Shown here piece by piece: positions 1 through 10,003 of a stretch of 64,000 bases of DNA. The translations under genes were made by a program, and so were the position numbers. The DNA is from Tepidicaulis marinus (GTDB lineage: Bacteria > Pseudomonadota > Alphaproteobacteria > Parvibaculales > Parvibaculaceae). The notes under the pieces are model-generated. The model worked only from the letters and a program-made list of their open reading frames with translations. It made no database searches and was not told the origin of the DNA. The stretch covers positions 186,001-250,000 of the forward strand of contig NZ_BBIO01000001.1 in assembly GCF_000739695.1 (NCBI RefSeq), written 5' to 3'. Numbering within the stretch: position 1 is the stretch's first letter; each line of letters begins with the position of its first letter.

Positions 1-1134
1 GGGGGCAAGACAGCGCACTTTTTGCTCGATCAGCGCAGCCAATTCTTCCAGCCCCTGCCCCTTCTTTACAGATATGGGGAGAAACTCCCGGCCACAAAGC
101 CCGGCAACCGGGACCTGTTCCGGAGCCGAATCCAGATAGTCGGATTTATTGAGCACACACACATCATCCGGCGTGGCTTCCTCGAAAGACCCCAATATCT
201 CGTGTCCTTCCGGGTTGACCGCTGCCATCACGATCCGGAAATCCGCCGTCTCTGCCCGGGCCAAGGCCCGCCGCACACCTTCCGCTTCCACGGCATTTTC
301 CGCCTCACGCAGCCCCGCCGTATCGGCCATCGTCACCGGCAGGCCGGCAAGCTCCATCCGCGCCTCGATCACATCGCGCGTCGTCCCCGCTTCTTCCGAG
401 ACAATGGCCGCTTCCCGCCCGCAAAGCCAATTGAGGAGGGAGGATTTGCCGGCATTGGGCGGGCCGACAATCGCGATCTCCAGCCCCCGGCGCACCAGCT
501 CGCCCCGGTAGCCATCGGCCAGCACCGCCTCGATCTCCGATTTGAGCGCGCCCAGACCCGGCAGAATGGAGGCGCCAAGCCCTGCGCCCACATCGCCCTC
601 TTCTTCCCCGAAATCGATATCAGCTTCCACATAGGCGCTCATAGCGATAAGCCGCGCGCGCCAATCTTCCGCCTTCTCCTTCAGCGCTCCGGTCATCTGG
701 CGCAGCGCCTGTTCGCGCTGGCCTGCCGTTTCCGCGTCGATGAGATCGGCAAGGCCCTCGACTTCCGTCAGATCGAGGCGCCCGTTCTCGAAAGCCCGCC
801 GCGTGAAGGCGCCCCGCTCGGCCGGCGCCAGGCCCGGAAGCCTTGTCAGCGCGCCGAGCACCGCCTCCACCACCGCGCGCCCGCCATGGACATGCAGCTC
901 GGCGACATCTTCGCCGGTAAAACTCGCCGGACTTTTGAAAAAGAGCACCAGCGCCTCATCAAGCCAGGCCCCGGTTGCCGGATCGCGCAGCCGCCGCAGC
1001 ACCGCCTGGCGCGGCGCGCCCGGCTCCCTGCCGCTCAGCTTTTCTATAGCCGCGCCTGCGCCCGGCCCCGAAATCCGGATTACCGCCACCCCGCCTTTAC
1101 CTGGCGGTGTAGAGAGCGCAAAGATCGTTTCCAT
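1..1134 (-). CDS. mnmE: tRNA modification GTPase MnmE (TrmE), C-terminus cut by window edge
   Basis: MnmE works with MnmG to add the (carboxymethyl)aminomethyl group to U34 of some tRNAs. 378 codons are visible; the last ~60-70 residues, including the expected CIGK-type C-terminus, lie beyond position 1. The start ([15 protein letters not shown]) matches the family N-terminus and follows a folate-binding-type N-domain. The G domain is clear: P-loop GPPNAGKS at residues 224-231, switch II DTAGLRE near 269, and NKSD at 329-332. It lies on the minus strand downstream of the rho/hem block, an arrangement usual near the alphaproteobacterial origin. The facing gene at 1339 is divergent. Confidence 0.97.
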   Translation of the reverse strand, partial: METIFALSTPPGKGGVAVIRISGPGAGAAIEKLSGREPGAPRQAVLRRLRDPATGAWLDEALVLFFKSPASFTGEDVAELHVHGGRAVVEAVLGALTRLPGLAPAERGAFTRRAFENGRLDLTEVEGLADLIDAETAGQREQALRQMTGALKEKAEDWRARLIAMSAYVEADIDFGEEEGDVGAGLGASILPGLGALKSEIEAVLADGYRGELVRRGLEIAIVGPPNAGKSSLLNWLCGREAAIVSEEAGTTRDVIEARMELAGLPVTMADTAGLREAENAVEAEGVRRALARAETADFRIVMAAVNPEGHEILGSFEEATPDDVCVLNKSDYLDSAPEQVPVAGLCGREFLPISVKKGQGLEELAALIEQKVRCLAP

Positions 1135-1338
1135 TCCGAATCGAGCCCTTCCCGTCCGGCTGTCCCCAAGGCCCAACAGCCACAGGATTTTCGCAATCAC
1201 TTCATGGACATAGAGCTTGCCGCCCTGATACCGTCCGCTACATATCGGAGGGGCGGTTTCCTGCCCCCGGCGCGCCCTCTCCAGGCGGCCCGGCCCCCGC
1301 GCCTCTCACGTCCCCGCGCCTCTTACGTCAAGGACCCC

Positions 1339-3369
1339 ATGACCCAGACCCGCGCTCAGAACCAGCTTGCCAGCCAAACCAGTCCCTACCTTCTCCAGCA
1401 CAAGGACAACCCCGTGCATTGGCGGCCCTGGGGCCCCGAGGCGCTGGCGGAGGCGAAAGCTTCGGGCAAGCCCATCCTGCTTTCGGTCGGCTATGCCGCC
1501 TGCCACTGGTGCCATGTCATGGCGCATGAGAGTTTCGAGAACCCCGAAATCGCCGCACTCATGAACGATCGTTTCATCAATATCAAGGTCGATCGCGAGG
1601 AACGGCCCGATATCGATGCCATCTATATGTCCGCCCTGCACATGCTCGGCGAACAGGGCGGCTGGCCGCTGACCATGTTCCTGACGCCGGACGGCGAGCC
1701 TTTTTGGGGCGGCACCTATTTTCCGCCCGAGCCGCGTTACGGCCGCCCCGGCTTCCCGCAAATCCTGCAGGAAATTTCGCGCATCTTCCGCGAAGAGCCG
1801 CAAAAAGTCGACGCCAATCGCACCGCGCTGACGAAAGCCTTGCAGGCCCGCTCGTTGAAAGACGCGCGCGGCACCCCGCCGCCCGATCTTGCGGCCCGCG
1901 TCGCAGGCAAGCTTCTGCAGGTGATGGACGCGCAAAATGGCGGCATCCAGGGCGCGCCCAAATTTCCGCAAACCGGCATTCTGACGCTGCTTTGGCGCAA
2001 CTATCTGCACACGGAAGATGAGGCATTCGCTGCCCCCGTGCGCAAGGCGCTCGATCACATGTGCGAAGGCGGTATCTATGATCATTTGGGCGGGGGCTTT
2101 GCCCGCTACTCTGTCGATGCGCAGTGGCTCGTACCGCATTTCGAAAAGATGCTCTACGACAATGCCCTGCTTCTCGATCTTCTGACCCTTGTCTGGCGCA
2201 CCACCGGCGATGCCCGCTATGCCGCGCGCATCGAAGAGACGGTGACCTGGCTCAACCGGGAAATGATCGCCGATGGCGGAGGCTTTGCCGCCAGCCTCGA
2301 TGCGGATAGCGAGGGCGAGGAAGGCAAGTTCTATGTCTGGTCGGCGGCGGAGATCGATGCCGCCCTTGGCGAGGATGCGGCACTTTTCAAACAGGCCTAT
2401 GACATTAGCCCTGCCGGCAATTGGGAAGGCAAGAGCATCCCGAACCGCCTCCATGCCGCGGATGCCCCGTTCGATACCACCCTCGATAACGAACTGAAAC
2501 CCTCCCGCGCCGCGCTTCTTGCCTTGCGCGAGGAGCGCGTGCGCCCCGGCTGGGACGATAAAGTCTTGAGCGATTGGAACGGTCTTGCCATCGCCGCCCT
2601 TGCCCGCGCCGGTGCCGCTTTCGAGCGCCGCGACTGGGTGGAGCTTGCCCAGCGCGCCTTTAACTTCGTTACCGGCACCATGTATGTGGGCGGAAGGCTT
2701 TTCCATTCCTGGCGGCAGGCGAAACTGCAGCACCGCGCCATGGCGGACGGACTTGCCGCGATGATCGATGCGGCCCTCGCACTCTTTAAAGCCACGGGCG
2801 CGCGCGCCTATATCGAGCAGGCCGAAGCCTGGGTGGAAGAGCTCGACACGCATTACTGGGCCGAACCGCAAGGGGGTTATTATTTCACGCCCAATGATGC
2901 CGACGCGCTCATCACCCGTATCCGCACGGTCCAGGACGATGCAACGCCTGCCGCCAACGGCATGCTGCCCGGCCTCCTCGTCAAGCTCCATGCGCTGACC
3001 GGCAAGCTGCATTATCTTGAGCGCGCCGATCAGATCCTTGCCGCCTTTGCAGGCGAGGCCGAGCAGAACGCCTTCCCGCTTGCCTCTTTCCTTGTCAGCC
3101 TCGATACCCGTCTCAACCTCGTGCAGATCGTGCTCATCGGCGAAGGCGATGCGCTGGCTCCTTTCCGCGCCGCCGCCGCCCGCGCCCCGCTTGGCGATTA
3201 TGTGCTTGAGGAACTGGCGCCGGGAGACGACTTGCCGGATGCCCATCCCGCAAAAGGCAAAACCCAGCAGGAGGGCAAGCCCACCGCCTATATTTGCCGC
3301 GGCGATACCTGTTCCCTGCCGGTCACGGACCTGGCAGAGTTCGAAAAACAACTCGGCGCTGCCCGCTGA
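1339..3369 (+). CDS. DUF255 thioredoxin-fold / six-hairpin protein (YyaL, SPATA20-like)
   Basis: A 676-residue cytoplasmic protein of the YyaL family: an N-terminal thioredoxin-like domain (DUF255, about residues 5-165) followed by an alpha/alpha-barrel resembling glycoside epimerases. The hallmark [14 protein letters not shown] lies at the N-terminus, and the CHWC redox-type motif is at residues 55-58, followed by HVMAHESFE and DREERPDID. Length is normal for the family. The reading frame stays open far upstream because it is antisense to mnmE; the true start is the ATG at 1339, preceded by AAGGA at 1329-1333. The biochemical role of the family is not established. It faces away from mnmE. 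Confidence 0.9.
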   Translation: MTQTRAQNQLASQTSPYLLQHKDNPVHWRPWGPEALAEAKASGKPILLSVGYAACHWCHVMAHESFENPEIAALMNDRFINIKVDREERPDIDAIYMSALHMLGEQGGWPLTMFLTPDGEPFWGGTYFPPEPRYGRPGFPQILQEISRIFREEPQKVDANRTALTKALQARSLKDARGTPPPDLAARVAGKLLQVMDAQNGGIQGAPKFPQTGILTLLWRNYLHTEDEAFAAPVRKALDHMCEGGIYDHLGGGFARYSVDAQWLVPHFEKMLYDNALLLDLLTLVWRTTGDARYAARIEETVTWLNREMIADGGGFAASLDADSEGEEGKFYVWSAAEIDAALGEDAALFKQAYDISPAGNWEGKSIPNRLHAADAPFDTTLDNELKPSRAALLALREERVRPGWDDKVLSDWNGLAIAALARAGAAFERRDWVELAQRAFNFVTGTMYVGGRLFHSWRQAKLQHRAMADGLAAMIDAALALFKATGARAYIEQAEAWVEELDTHYWAEPQGGYYFTPNDADALITRIRTVQDDATPAANGMLPGLLVKLHALTGKLHYLERADQILAAFAGEAEQNAFPLASFLVSLDTRLNLVQIVLIGEGDALAPFRAAAARAPLGDYVLEELAPGDDLPDAHPAKGKTQQEGKPTAYICRGDTCSLPVTDLAEFEKQLGAAR

Positions 3370-3465
3370 CGGGCACGCGCCAAGCAGCTAAGCTGCGCGC
3401 AGTAACATCGAACCGGCGCGCCCCGCGCGGCCGCCGCCTCTAAAAGCCATAACAGGGAGATACAC

Positions 3466-4179
3466 ATGCCCGGTAATTTTCTGCCAGGACAGGACGTCAC
3501 CATCAAAGGCCCGGACGGGGATTTTTCGGGCTATCTATCCGTGCCCAAATCCGGCTCCGGTCCCGGCATCGTCGTCATTCAGGAAATTTTCGGCGTCAAC
3601 CAAGTGATGCGCGACATCACCGAATGGCTGGCCGATCAGGGATATGTCGCGCTCTGCCCCGATCTCTTCTGGCGCATCGAGCCCGGCATCCAGATCACCG
3701 ATAAGACGGATGAAGAATGGAAACAGGCTTTCGATCTTTTCGGCAAGTTCGACGTCGATAAAGGCGTGACCGACATTCAAGCGGCGATCGATCATTTGCG
3801 CGGGCTCGATGCCTGCACCGGCAAGGTCGGCGCGGTCGGTTATTGCCTCGGCGGCCAGCTTGCCTATCTCACCGCCGCGCGCACCAATGCGGACGCCGCT
3901 GTCGGTTATTACGGCGTCAACATTCAAAACCTGCTCGGCGAAGCCAAAAACATCAAAAAGCCCCTCGCGCTGCATGTGGCAGGCAAGGACGAGTTCGTGC
4001 CCAAAGAAGCCCAGGAACAGATCATTGCCGGGCTGCAGGATCATCCTGAGGTCACGCTCTATACTTACCCCGAGCGCGACCACGCTTTCGCCCGCGAAGG
4101 CGGCGCGCATTATCACCCCGCCGACGCAAAGACAGCGAACACGCGCACACTCGATTTCTTCAAGAAAAATCTGGGTTGA
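3466..4179 (+). CDS. Dienelactone hydrolase family protein
   Basis: A 237-residue alpha/beta hydrolase of the dienelactone hydrolase family. The cysteine nucleophile sits in GYCLGG (Cys127), the acid is Asp175 in AGKDEF, and the histidine is His206 in DHAFAR, giving the C-D-H triad typical of the family. No signal peptide is seen, so it should be cytoplasmic. An AGGGAG ribosome site precedes the ATG. It is followed 72 bp later by a quinone oxidoreductase on the same strand, suggesting co-transcription. The substrate cannot be told; many paralogues do not act in chloroaromatic degradation. Confidence 0.9.
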   Translation: MPGNFLPGQDVTIKGPDGDFSGYLSVPKSGSGPGIVVIQEIFGVNQVMRDITEWLADQGYVALCPDLFWRIEPGIQITDKTDEEWKQAFDLFGKFDVDKGVTDIQAAIDHLRGLDACTGKVGAVGYCLGGQLAYLTAARTNADAAVGYYGVNIQNLLGEAKNIKKPLALHVAGKDEFVPKEAQEQIIAGLQDHPEVTLYTYPERDHAFAREGGAHYHPADAKTANTRTLDFFKKNLG

Positions 4180-4251
4180 CGGCCGCTGACGATAAGGGAG
4201 GCGCTTGCCTCCCTTATCCCTTTGCCGCGCCCCCTTCAAAGGAACCGCCCC

Positions 4252-5226
4252 ATGATCAAAGCCATCCGCATCCACGAGACCGGCGGACCGGGCGTCATGA
4301 AACTCGAAGAGATCGAGCTGCCCGCCCCCGGCAAGGGCGAGGTCCGCATCCGCCACAAGGCGATCGGCGTCAATTTCATCGACACCTATCATCGCACGGG
4401 TCTTTACCCGCTGCCCCTGCCCGTGGGCCTCGGGCTGGAAGCTGCCGGCATTGTCGAGGCGGTGGGCAACGGTGTGACGAACCTGAAAGAAGGCGACCGG
4501 GTGGCTTATGGCGCGGGCCCCCTCGGCGCTTATGCCGAGGCGATCAACGCCCCGGCAAACCGCATCGCCAAGGTGCCGGACGGGGTGAGCGATGAGCAGG
4601 CCGCTTCCCTCATGCTGAAAGGCATGACGGTCCGCTATCTCTTCAAGGAAACCTATCCTTTGAAAAAAGGCGACACGGTGCTTTTCCATGCCGCGGCCGG
4701 CGGTGTCGGCCTCATTGCCTGCCAATGGGCAAAGGATATGGGCGTCAAGCTGATCGGCACCGCGGGCTCGGATGAAAAATGCGCCCTCGCCAAATCCCAT
4801 GGCGCGGCCCATGTCATCAATTATTCCAAGGAAGATGTGGTGGCCCGGGTGAAAGAGATCACCGGCGGCAAAGGCGTGCCTGTGGTTTATGACGGGGTCG
4901 GTAAGGACACATTCGAAATCTCATTGGACTGCCTCTCCCGGCGCGGCCTCCTTGCCACTTTCGGCAATGCCTCCGGGCCCGTCACCGGGGTCAATCTCGG
5001 TATCCTCACTCAAAAGGGGTCGGTCTATGTCACCCGCCCCTCGATGATGGATTACCTCGTCACCGACGAGGAGCTTGCCGCCACCACCGCCGATGTCTTC
5101 GATGCGGTCGCCCGCGGCGCCATCAAGATCGATGTCAACCAGCGCTACGCCCTCAAAGACGCCGTCCAGGCCCATAAGGATCTGGAGGGGCGCAAGACCA
5201 CCGGCGCAAGCGTGCTGCTGCCTTAA
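4252..5226 (+). CDS. qor: Quinone oxidoreductase, zinc-free MDR family (Qor-like)
   Basis: A 324-residue medium-chain dehydrogenase/reductase expected to reduce quinones with NADPH. The GroES-like N-domain starts MIKAIRIHETGGPGVMKLEE; the Rossmann part carries the dinucleotide motif HAAAGGVGLIACQWAK around residue 150, the signature of the zinc-free quinone reductase branch, and lacks the zinc cysteines of alcohol dehydrogenases. The frame opens at 4222, but the ATG at 4252 has AAAGGA just upstream and gives the standard N-terminus. It ends before a strong bidirectional terminator shared with rho. Confidence 0.9.
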   Translation: MIKAIRIHETGGPGVMKLEEIELPAPGKGEVRIRHKAIGVNFIDTYHRTGLYPLPLPVGLGLEAAGIVEAVGNGVTNLKEGDRVAYGAGPLGAYAEAINAPANRIAKVPDGVSDEQAASLMLKGMTVRYLFKETYPLKKGDTVLFHAAAGGVGLIACQWAKDMGVKLIGTAGSDEKCALAKSHGAAHVINYSKEDVVARVKEITGGKGVPVVYDGVGKDTFEISLDCLSRRGLLATFGNASGPVTGVNLGILTQKGSVYVTRPSMMDYLVTDEELAATTADVFDAVARGAIKIDVNQRYALKDAVQAHKDLEGRKTTGASVLLP

Positions 5227-5232
5227 ACGCGG

Positions 5233-5274
5233 ATTGGAGGAATTCGGTCCTTAAAGGACCAAAGATTCTCCAAT
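5233..5274. repeat. Long imperfect inverted repeat behind qor
   Basis: A 42-bp near-palindrome: outer arms ATTGGA/TCCAAT, middle arms GAAT/ATTC, and a perfect inner GGTCCTT-A-AAGGACC at 5246-5260. It starts 6 bases after the qor stop and precedes the terminator hairpin at 5302. It could protect the qor mRNA 3' end or be a transcription-factor site; the sequence alone does not decide. Confidence 0.55.
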
Positions 5275-5293
5275 AACGAAGATTGCTGCTTTA

Positions 5294-5329
5294 AAAAAAT
5301 TCACCCCGGGAAAATTCCCGGGGTGTTTT
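5294..5329. terminator. Bidirectional rho-independent terminator between qor and rho
   Basis: Stem CACCCCGGG (5302-5310) with CCCGGGGTG (5317-5325), loop AAAATT, preceded by an A-run and followed by TTTT. It therefore has a U-tract in both directions and serves the convergent qor (+) and rho (-) genes. Confidence 0.85.
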
Positions 5330-5355
5330 AACGTCCAAGTAACCGTAAGTTCCGA

Positions 5356-6621
5356 TCAAGTATTCATACTGTCGAAGAACTCGGCATTGTTTTTCGTCTG
5401 CTTGAGCTTGTCGAGCAGGAACTCGATGGCGTCCACCGTGCCCATCGGGTTGAGGATCCGGCGCAGCACATACATCTTCTGCAGCTCGGCCTTGTCGATA
5501 AGAAGCTCTTCTTTCCGGGTGCCGGATTTGAGAATATCCATGGCCGGGAAGACGCGCTTGTCGGCCACCTTCCGGTCGAGCACGATTTCCGAGTTACCCG
5601 TGCCTTTGAATTCCTCGAAGATCACTTCGTCCATCCGGCTGCCGGTATCGATCAGCGCCGTGGCGATGATGGTGAGCGAGCCGCCTTCCTCGATATTACG
5701 CGCCGCGCCGAAGAAGCGTTTCGGGCGCTGCAGGGCATTGGCGTCCACACCGCCGGTCAGCACCTTGCCAGAGCTCGGCACCACCGTGTTATAGGCGCGC
5801 CCGAGGCGGGTGATGGAATCGAGCAGGATCACCACATCGCGCCCATGTTCGACCAGGCGCTTGGCTTTCTCGATCACCATTTCAGCGACCTGGACGTGGC
5901 GCACCGCCGGCTCATCGAAAGTCGAGGAAATCACTTCCCCCTTCACCGAGCGCTGCATATCCGTCACTTCTTCCGGCCGCTCGTCGATCAAGAGCACGAT
6001 CAAATAGCATTCAGGATGATTGGCGGTGATGGAATGAGCGATGTTCTGCAGGAGCACCGTCTTACCCGTACGCGGCGGCGCGACGATCAGCGCGCGCTGG
6101 CCTTTGCCGAGGGGCGCCACCATATCGATTACGCGGGCGGAACGATCTTTCAGGGTGGGATCGTCCACTTCCATCTCGATCTTCTCATCCGGATAAAGCG
6201 GCGTCAGATTGTCGAAATGGACTTTGTGGCGGGTCTTTTCCGGCGATTCAAAATTGATCGTGTTGACCTTGAGCAGCGCGAAATAGCGCTCGCCGTCTTT
6301 CGGTCCCCGGATCTCCCCTTCCACCGTATCCCCGGTGCGCAGCGAAAAGCGGCGGATCTGCGAGGGGGAGACGTAAATATCGTCAGGCCCCGGCAGATAG
6401 TTGGCCTGCGGCGAGCGCAGAAAGCCGAACCCGTCCTGCAGCACTTCCACCACCCCTTCACCGATAATATCGATGCCTTGTTCGGCCAGTTTTTTCAAAA
6501 TGGCGAACATCATGTCCTGGGTGCGCAGCGTACTGGCGTTTTCCACTTCCAGCTCTTCGGCAAAAGCCAGAAGTTCCGTGGGGGATTTGGACTTGAGATC
6601 CTGCAGTTTAATCTGCTGCAT
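5356..6621 (-). CDS. rho: Transcription termination factor Rho
   Basis: A 421-residue hexameric RNA helicase that ends rho-dependent transcripts. The N-terminus reads [23 protein letters not shown], then come the cold-shock-like RNA-binding domain (GFGFLRSP) and the ATPase core with Walker A APPRTGKT near residue 180 and [18 protein letters not shown] in the C-terminal half. The frame is open to 6711, but homologues begin at the MQQIKLQDL methionine (6621). It leads away from the putative origin with hemJ, hemH and hemE upstream. A ~310-bp leader precedes it; rho genes are often autoregulated through such leaders. Confidence 0.97.
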   Translation of the reverse strand: MQQIKLQDLKSKSPTELLAFAEELEVENASTLRTQDMMFAILKKLAEQGIDIIGEGVVEVLQDGFGFLRSPQANYLPGPDDIYVSPSQIRRFSLRTGDTVEGEIRGPKDGERYFALLKVNTINFESPEKTRHKVHFDNLTPLYPDEKIEMEVDDPTLKDRSARVIDMVAPLGKGQRALIVAPPRTGKTVLLQNIAHSITANHPECYLIVLLIDERPEEVTDMQRSVKGEVISSTFDEPAVRHVQVAEMVIEKAKRLVEHGRDVVILLDSITRLGRAYNTVVPSSGKVLTGGVDANALQRPKRFFGAARNIEEGGSLTIIATALIDTGSRMDEVIFEEFKGTGNSEIVLDRKVADKRVFPAMDILKSGTRKEELLIDKAELQKMYVLRRILNPMGTVDAIEFLLDKLKQTKNNAEFFDSMNT

Positions 6622-6932
6622 GAAGCTGACCTTGAGCTTGAAAGAAACCGCGTAAAGCCGTTTCGAATGATTTGAGAAGAAGTCTGAAGGCGGGAAGTTG
6701 GAACCCTTCACCCGGCCCGGCTGCTAAACGGCTCATACGCCGCCAACGGCCAATACCTTGTGTGAGCTCTCTCGCGCTCTCACCTGCCGGCCCAGAAATG
6801 TTTTGAAATGCCTGTCCCGGAGATGAGCGGCGGCGCCACAAGAAACGGCGCGCCGGACCGTTGTGATCGGCCAACGGGAGAAATATACGTCAAAAGCCGC
6901 CGATTACAAACAGTCTCCCGCGCACAAATGTG
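6622..6932 (-). promoter_or_regulatory. rho leader / hemJ-rho intergenic region
   Basis: 311 bases without a convincing gene. A candidate promoter for rho on the minus strand has -35 TTGTAA (6904-6909), a 16-bp spacer and -10 TATATT (6882-6887), giving a leader of ~250 nt. I saw no strong intrinsic terminator after hemJ. Short frames here look like noise. Confidence 0.35.
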
Positions 6933-7376
6933 TCAAAAGGGCCGCACAATCACCATGATCACGATAAAAATCGTCAGGAGCGGCGGCACTTCATTGGCGA
7001 TGCGCAGGAATTTCGATGTATGCGGGCGCTCATCGGCGCCGTAAAGCCGGCACCATTTTACCAGCACGCCGTGATAGGCGGACATAGCAATAACGAGCGT
7101 CAGCTTCACATGGAACCAGCCTTCGGAAAGAAGCGAGGGAATGGTGAGAATGAGCAGGATGCCGAAGAGCCAGGTCGCTCCCATCGCCGGATTGACGATG
7201 CGCTTTAAAAGCAGCTCTTCCATACGCTTATAATTTTCCGAGAGCACCGATCCTGTTTCGGTTTCGGAATGATATACGTAAAGCCTTGGAAGATAATACA
7301 TTCCCGCCATCCAGAAGATAACGGAGATGATGTGAAACGCTTTGATCCAGAGATAAAAGGGCTGCAGAAATTCCAT
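6933..7376 (-). CDS. hemJ: Protoporphyrinogen IX oxidase HemJ
   Basis: A 147-residue inner-membrane protein that oxidises protoporphyrinogen IX to protoporphyrin IX in bacteria lacking HemG and HemY. It has about four hydrophobic segments. The family histidine is seen in WIKAFHIISVIFWMAGMYYLPRLYVYH, and the C-terminal part carries NEVPPLLTIFIVIMVIVRPF. The frame extends to 7502, but the MEFLQPFYLWIKAFH start at 7376 fits the usual 140-150 residue length. It lies between hemH and rho on the same strand, so ferrochelatase and its substrate-making enzyme are neighbours. Confidence 0.93.
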   Translation of the reverse strand: MEFLQPFYLWIKAFHIISVIFWMAGMYYLPRLYVYHSETETGSVLSENYKRMEELLLKRIVNPAMGATWLFGILLILTIPSLLSEGWFHVKLTLVIAMSAYHGVLVKWCRLYGADERPHTSKFLRIANEVPPLLTIFIVIMVIVRPF

Positions 7377-7438
7377 CGTTCCGGTTTCGACTCTTTTAAG
7401 TTTTGATCCCTGGAGCCCGCTGGAAGGCTTTTCTTCCG

Positions 7439-8494
7439 TCAGGAAATCCCGGCAATAGCCCGCTCGGCCGTACATACATGCCCCGGCGCATCTTCCGGGC
7501 AAAGCACGCCGGTATTGTTCAGGCTTTCAAGCACCAGCCGCGCCAGCCCGTCGATAAAACCCCGCTCGGTGCCCACCGCCGCAACCCGCACATAAGCCGG
7601 CACCCCGCTTTCACGCGCCAGTTTGCCATATTCGATATCGAGCTCCACCAGCGTTTCCGAATGTTCGGAGACAAAAGCGATGGGCACGACGACCAGCGCC
7701 TTGCCCTCGGCGCCCGCCCGCTCGATTTCCTTGTCCGTGGCCGGGCCGATCCATTCGAGCGGCCCCACCCGGCTTTGATAGCAGGTCTGCCAGTCGAGAC
7801 CCGGAATGGCCAGCTCCTTGACGATCGCCGCGCAGCTTTGCTCGACCTGGGCCTGATAAGGATCGCCGTCCTCGATGACTTTTTTCGGCAGGCCGTGGGC
7901 GGAAAAGAGCACGCGGGCTTTTTCCGGCCCGCCCGCTTCTTCGAGCGCCGGGCGGATCAGCCCGGCATAAGAAGAAATGAAACCGGGTTCGGTTGGGTAA
8001 CAGCAAACCACATGAACGGGCGCTTTCAGTCCGGCTTCCCCTGCCGCGCGCATCCAATCCTTGAACGAGGATTCGGTCGTTGTTGTGGAATAGTGCGGGT
8101 AAAGCGGCAAGAGAACGATTTCATCGGCGCCCCAGGCTTTCACCTGCGCCGCCGCTTCATCGGCAAAAGGATGCCAGTAGCGCATGGCAAGAAAGGTCTT
8201 TGCCTCGATTTTCCCCGCCGCCGCCTGGTCCGCCAGCACCTCTTCCAGCGCCCGGCCTTGCGCCTCAGTCAAAGGCACGAGCGGCGAGCCGCCGCCGAGC
8301 TCCGCATAAATCTCCCTGGCAATTGGCGCGCGGCGTTTTGAAATCAGCTTGGCGAGCAAAAAGCGGAACGGATTGGGAATGCGGATAATCGCCGGATCGT
8401 TGAAGAGATTGAACAGGAAGGGCTGCACCGCCTCGGGCTTGTCCGGCCCGCCCAAATTCATCAATACGATGGCAACTTTGCGCCGTCCGGTCAT
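7439..8494 (-). CDS. hemH: Ferrochelatase HemH
   Basis: A ~351-residue enzyme that inserts ferrous iron into protoporphyrin IX, the last step of haem synthesis. Family marks are VLMNLGGPDKPEAVQPFLFNLF at the N-terminus, the catalytic histidine in LFSAHGLPKK and the metal-site glutamate region SEHSETLVELD. Two starts are possible: a GTG at 8506 that overlaps the hemE stop (GTGA), and the ATG at 8494. I prefer 8494 because AGGTGA lies at a good distance before it; either way translation is probably coupled to hemE. Downstream is hemJ, 62 bp away. Confidence 0.95.
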   Translation of the reverse strand: MTGRRKVAIVLMNLGGPDKPEAVQPFLFNLFNDPAIIRIPNPFRFLLAKLISKRRAPIAREIYAELGGGSPLVPLTEAQGRALEEVLADQAAAGKIEAKTFLAMRYWHPFADEAAAQVKAWGADEIVLLPLYPHYSTTTTESSFKDWMRAAGEAGLKAPVHVVCCYPTEPGFISSYAGLIRPALEEAGGPEKARVLFSAHGLPKKVIEDGDPYQAQVEQSCAAIVKELAIPGLDWQTCYQSRVGPLEWIGPATDKEIERAGAEGKALVVVPIAFVSEHSETLVELDIEYGKLARESGVPAYVRVAAVGTERGFIDGLARLVLESLNNTGVLCPEDAPGHVCTAERAIAGIS

Positions 8495-8502
8495 GGGATT
8501 GC

Positions 8503-9540
8503 TCACCTGAAATTACGGATGAAGTCCAAAAGCTCAGCCACATGCTCAGGCGGGGTTTGCGGCACGATGCCATGGCCGAGATTGAAGATGAAAGGCCCAT
8601 CTCCCAGCGCCTCGAGAATACGCGCCGCCGCGGTTTTCATTTCCTCCCCGCCTGCCACCAGCAGCAGCGGATCGAGATTGCCCTGCACGGGCCCCAAAAC
8701 CTGCACATTGTCCCGCGCCCATTCAGGCGCGATGGCGGTATCGAGACTGACGGCGCTCACCCCCGTCGCCTTGAAATAGTCCGCATAAGCCGGCCCTGCC
8801 CCTTTCGGGAAAGCGATGACCGGGATATGGGGCGCTGCCTCTTTCAGCCGCGCGCGGATCTGGCGCACAGGCTCCACGCACCAGCGCTCGAAATGGGCCG
8901 GCGGCAAGGACCCTGCCCAAGTATCGAAAAGCTGAATGGCTTCCGCCCCTGCCTCGATCTGGGCGAGAAGATAATCGCCCGTCGCCTCGATGAGGAGATC
9001 GATCAGCACCTGAAATTCATCGGGCGCGCGGTAGGCCCAGAGCTTGGCCGCCGCTTGATCGGGCGAGCCGCGCCCGCCCACCATATAGGTCGCAACGGTC
9101 CAGGGCGCCCCGGCAAAGCCGATCAGCGCCGTCTCGCGGGGCAGTTCCTTGGAAAGCCGGCGCACCGTCTCAAAGACCGGAGAAAGATGATCGAGCAGCC
9201 CGTCCTTGCTTAACGCGGAGAGTTCCTGCGGACCCGTCACGGGTTTCAATACCGGGCCGATCCCCTCTTCAAAACGCACGTCCTGGCCGAGCGCGTCCGG
9301 GATCACGAGAATATCGGAAAAGAGGATCGAAGCGTCGAAGCCGTAGCGGCGGATCGGCTGCAGCGTGACCTCGACCGCGAAATCCGGCGTATAGCAAAGA
9401 TCGAGAAAGCTGCCCGCTTCTTTGCGCACTTGCCGGTACTCGGGCAGATAGCGCCCTGCCTGGCGCATCATCCAGATCGGGGGCACATCGAAAGACTGGC
9501 CCTCCAGGGCGGCGAGAAATTTCTTCTTGGGCTCGGTCAC
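8503..9540 (-). CDS. hemE: Uroporphyrinogen III decarboxylase HemE
   Basis: A 345-residue cytoplasmic enzyme that decarboxylates uroporphyrinogen III to coproporphyrinogen III. The N-terminus has the family signature PPIWMMRQAGRYLPEYR, with YTPDFAVEVTLQPIRRYGFDASILFSDILVIPDALG following, including the invariant aspartate. The start is a GTG at 9540; the ATG five bases upstream hits a stop at once. It begins the hemE-hemH-hemJ-rho string and borders the probable replication origin, just as hemE does in Caulobacter. Confidence 0.97.
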   Translation of the reverse strand: MTEPKKKFLAALEGQSFDVPPIWMMRQAGRYLPEYRQVRKEAGSFLDLCYTPDFAVEVTLQPIRRYGFDASILFSDILVIPDALGQDVRFEEGIGPVLKPVTGPQELSALSKDGLLDHLSPVFETVRRLSKELPRETALIGFAGAPWTVATYMVGGRGSPDQAAAKLWAYRAPDEFQVLIDLLIEATGDYLLAQIEAGAEAIQLFDTWAGSLPPAHFERWCVEPVRQIRARLKEAAPHIPVIAFPKGAGPAYADYFKATGVSAVSLDTAIAPEWARDNVQVLGPVQGNLDPLLLVAGGEEMKTAAARILEALGDGPFIFNLGHGIVPQTPPEHVAELLDFIRNFR

Positions 9541-9716
9541 GTCATTGCCTGTTTGTCGCGCCAGCCTAAGGGAAAGAGCTGGCCATCTTGTTTCCCGTCT
9601 TGCTTACATGCTCGCGTCTTGAATTGCGAGCTTGCAGGTTGCCGCAGGCACCTGCCTCTTATTGGCAGCGCCTTGGAAGGCTGCGTCCTTAAAGGCGCTT
9701 TTTGGAGGTCCCCGGT

Positions 9717-9725
9717 TTATCCACG
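9717..9725 (+). promoter_or_regulatory. DnaA-box-like nonamer TTATCCACG
   Basis: Eight of nine bases match TTATCCACA. It overlaps a GANTC site (GAGTC at 9725-9729). It is the nearest box to hemE in the probable origin. Confidence 0.6.
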
Positions 9726-9931
9726 AGTCCTCCTTCCATCTAAGAATCTATGAAAAGGATGTAGTGGGTAGTGGTTGCCTGTGGATGGTGAGGATCAAAT
9801 TTGGTCCGGATTCCGCTCACATCAAGCATGACGCTAAAATCTTCTCCGCCCTATGAGGCACGAATGTGCAAAAGCAAGCTTCCGTGAAAAAGCGCGCCGG
9901 ATTCCAACAGCTTGAATATAAGCGCCCAGGT

Positions 9932-9940
9932 TGTGGAAAA
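9932..9940 (-). promoter_or_regulatory. DnaA-box-like nonamer TTTTCCACA (minus strand)
   Basis: TGTGGAAAA on the plus strand; the minus-strand reading matches the DnaA consensus at eight of nine bases. Confidence 0.6.
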
Positions 9941-9985
9941 CGGGGATGGCCTGAATGAACCGGAGGCGGAATTTCATATCCGCAC

Positions 9986-10003
9986 TTATCCTCTTTATCC
10001 CCA
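9986..10003 (+). promoter_or_regulatory. Two abutting DnaA-box-like nonamers
   Basis: TTATCCTCT (9986-9994, 7/9) is followed directly by TTATCCCCA (9995-10003, 8/9). The pair is in tandem on the plus strand in the probable origin. Confidence 0.5.

Noticed and set aside
22-1338. Plus-strand frame open upstream of the DUF255 gene
   Set aside because: It is antisense to mnmE; the encoded sequence is Arg/Pro/His-rich with no family features, and the ribosome site and family N-terminus put the true start at 1339.
1306-3351. 681-residue minus-strand frame
   Set aside because: Shadow of the DUF255 gene in GC-rich DNA; no recognisable domain and atypical composition.
3535-4812. 425-codon minus-strand frame over the hydrolase and qor genes
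   Set aside because: Antisense shadow across two well-supported genes.
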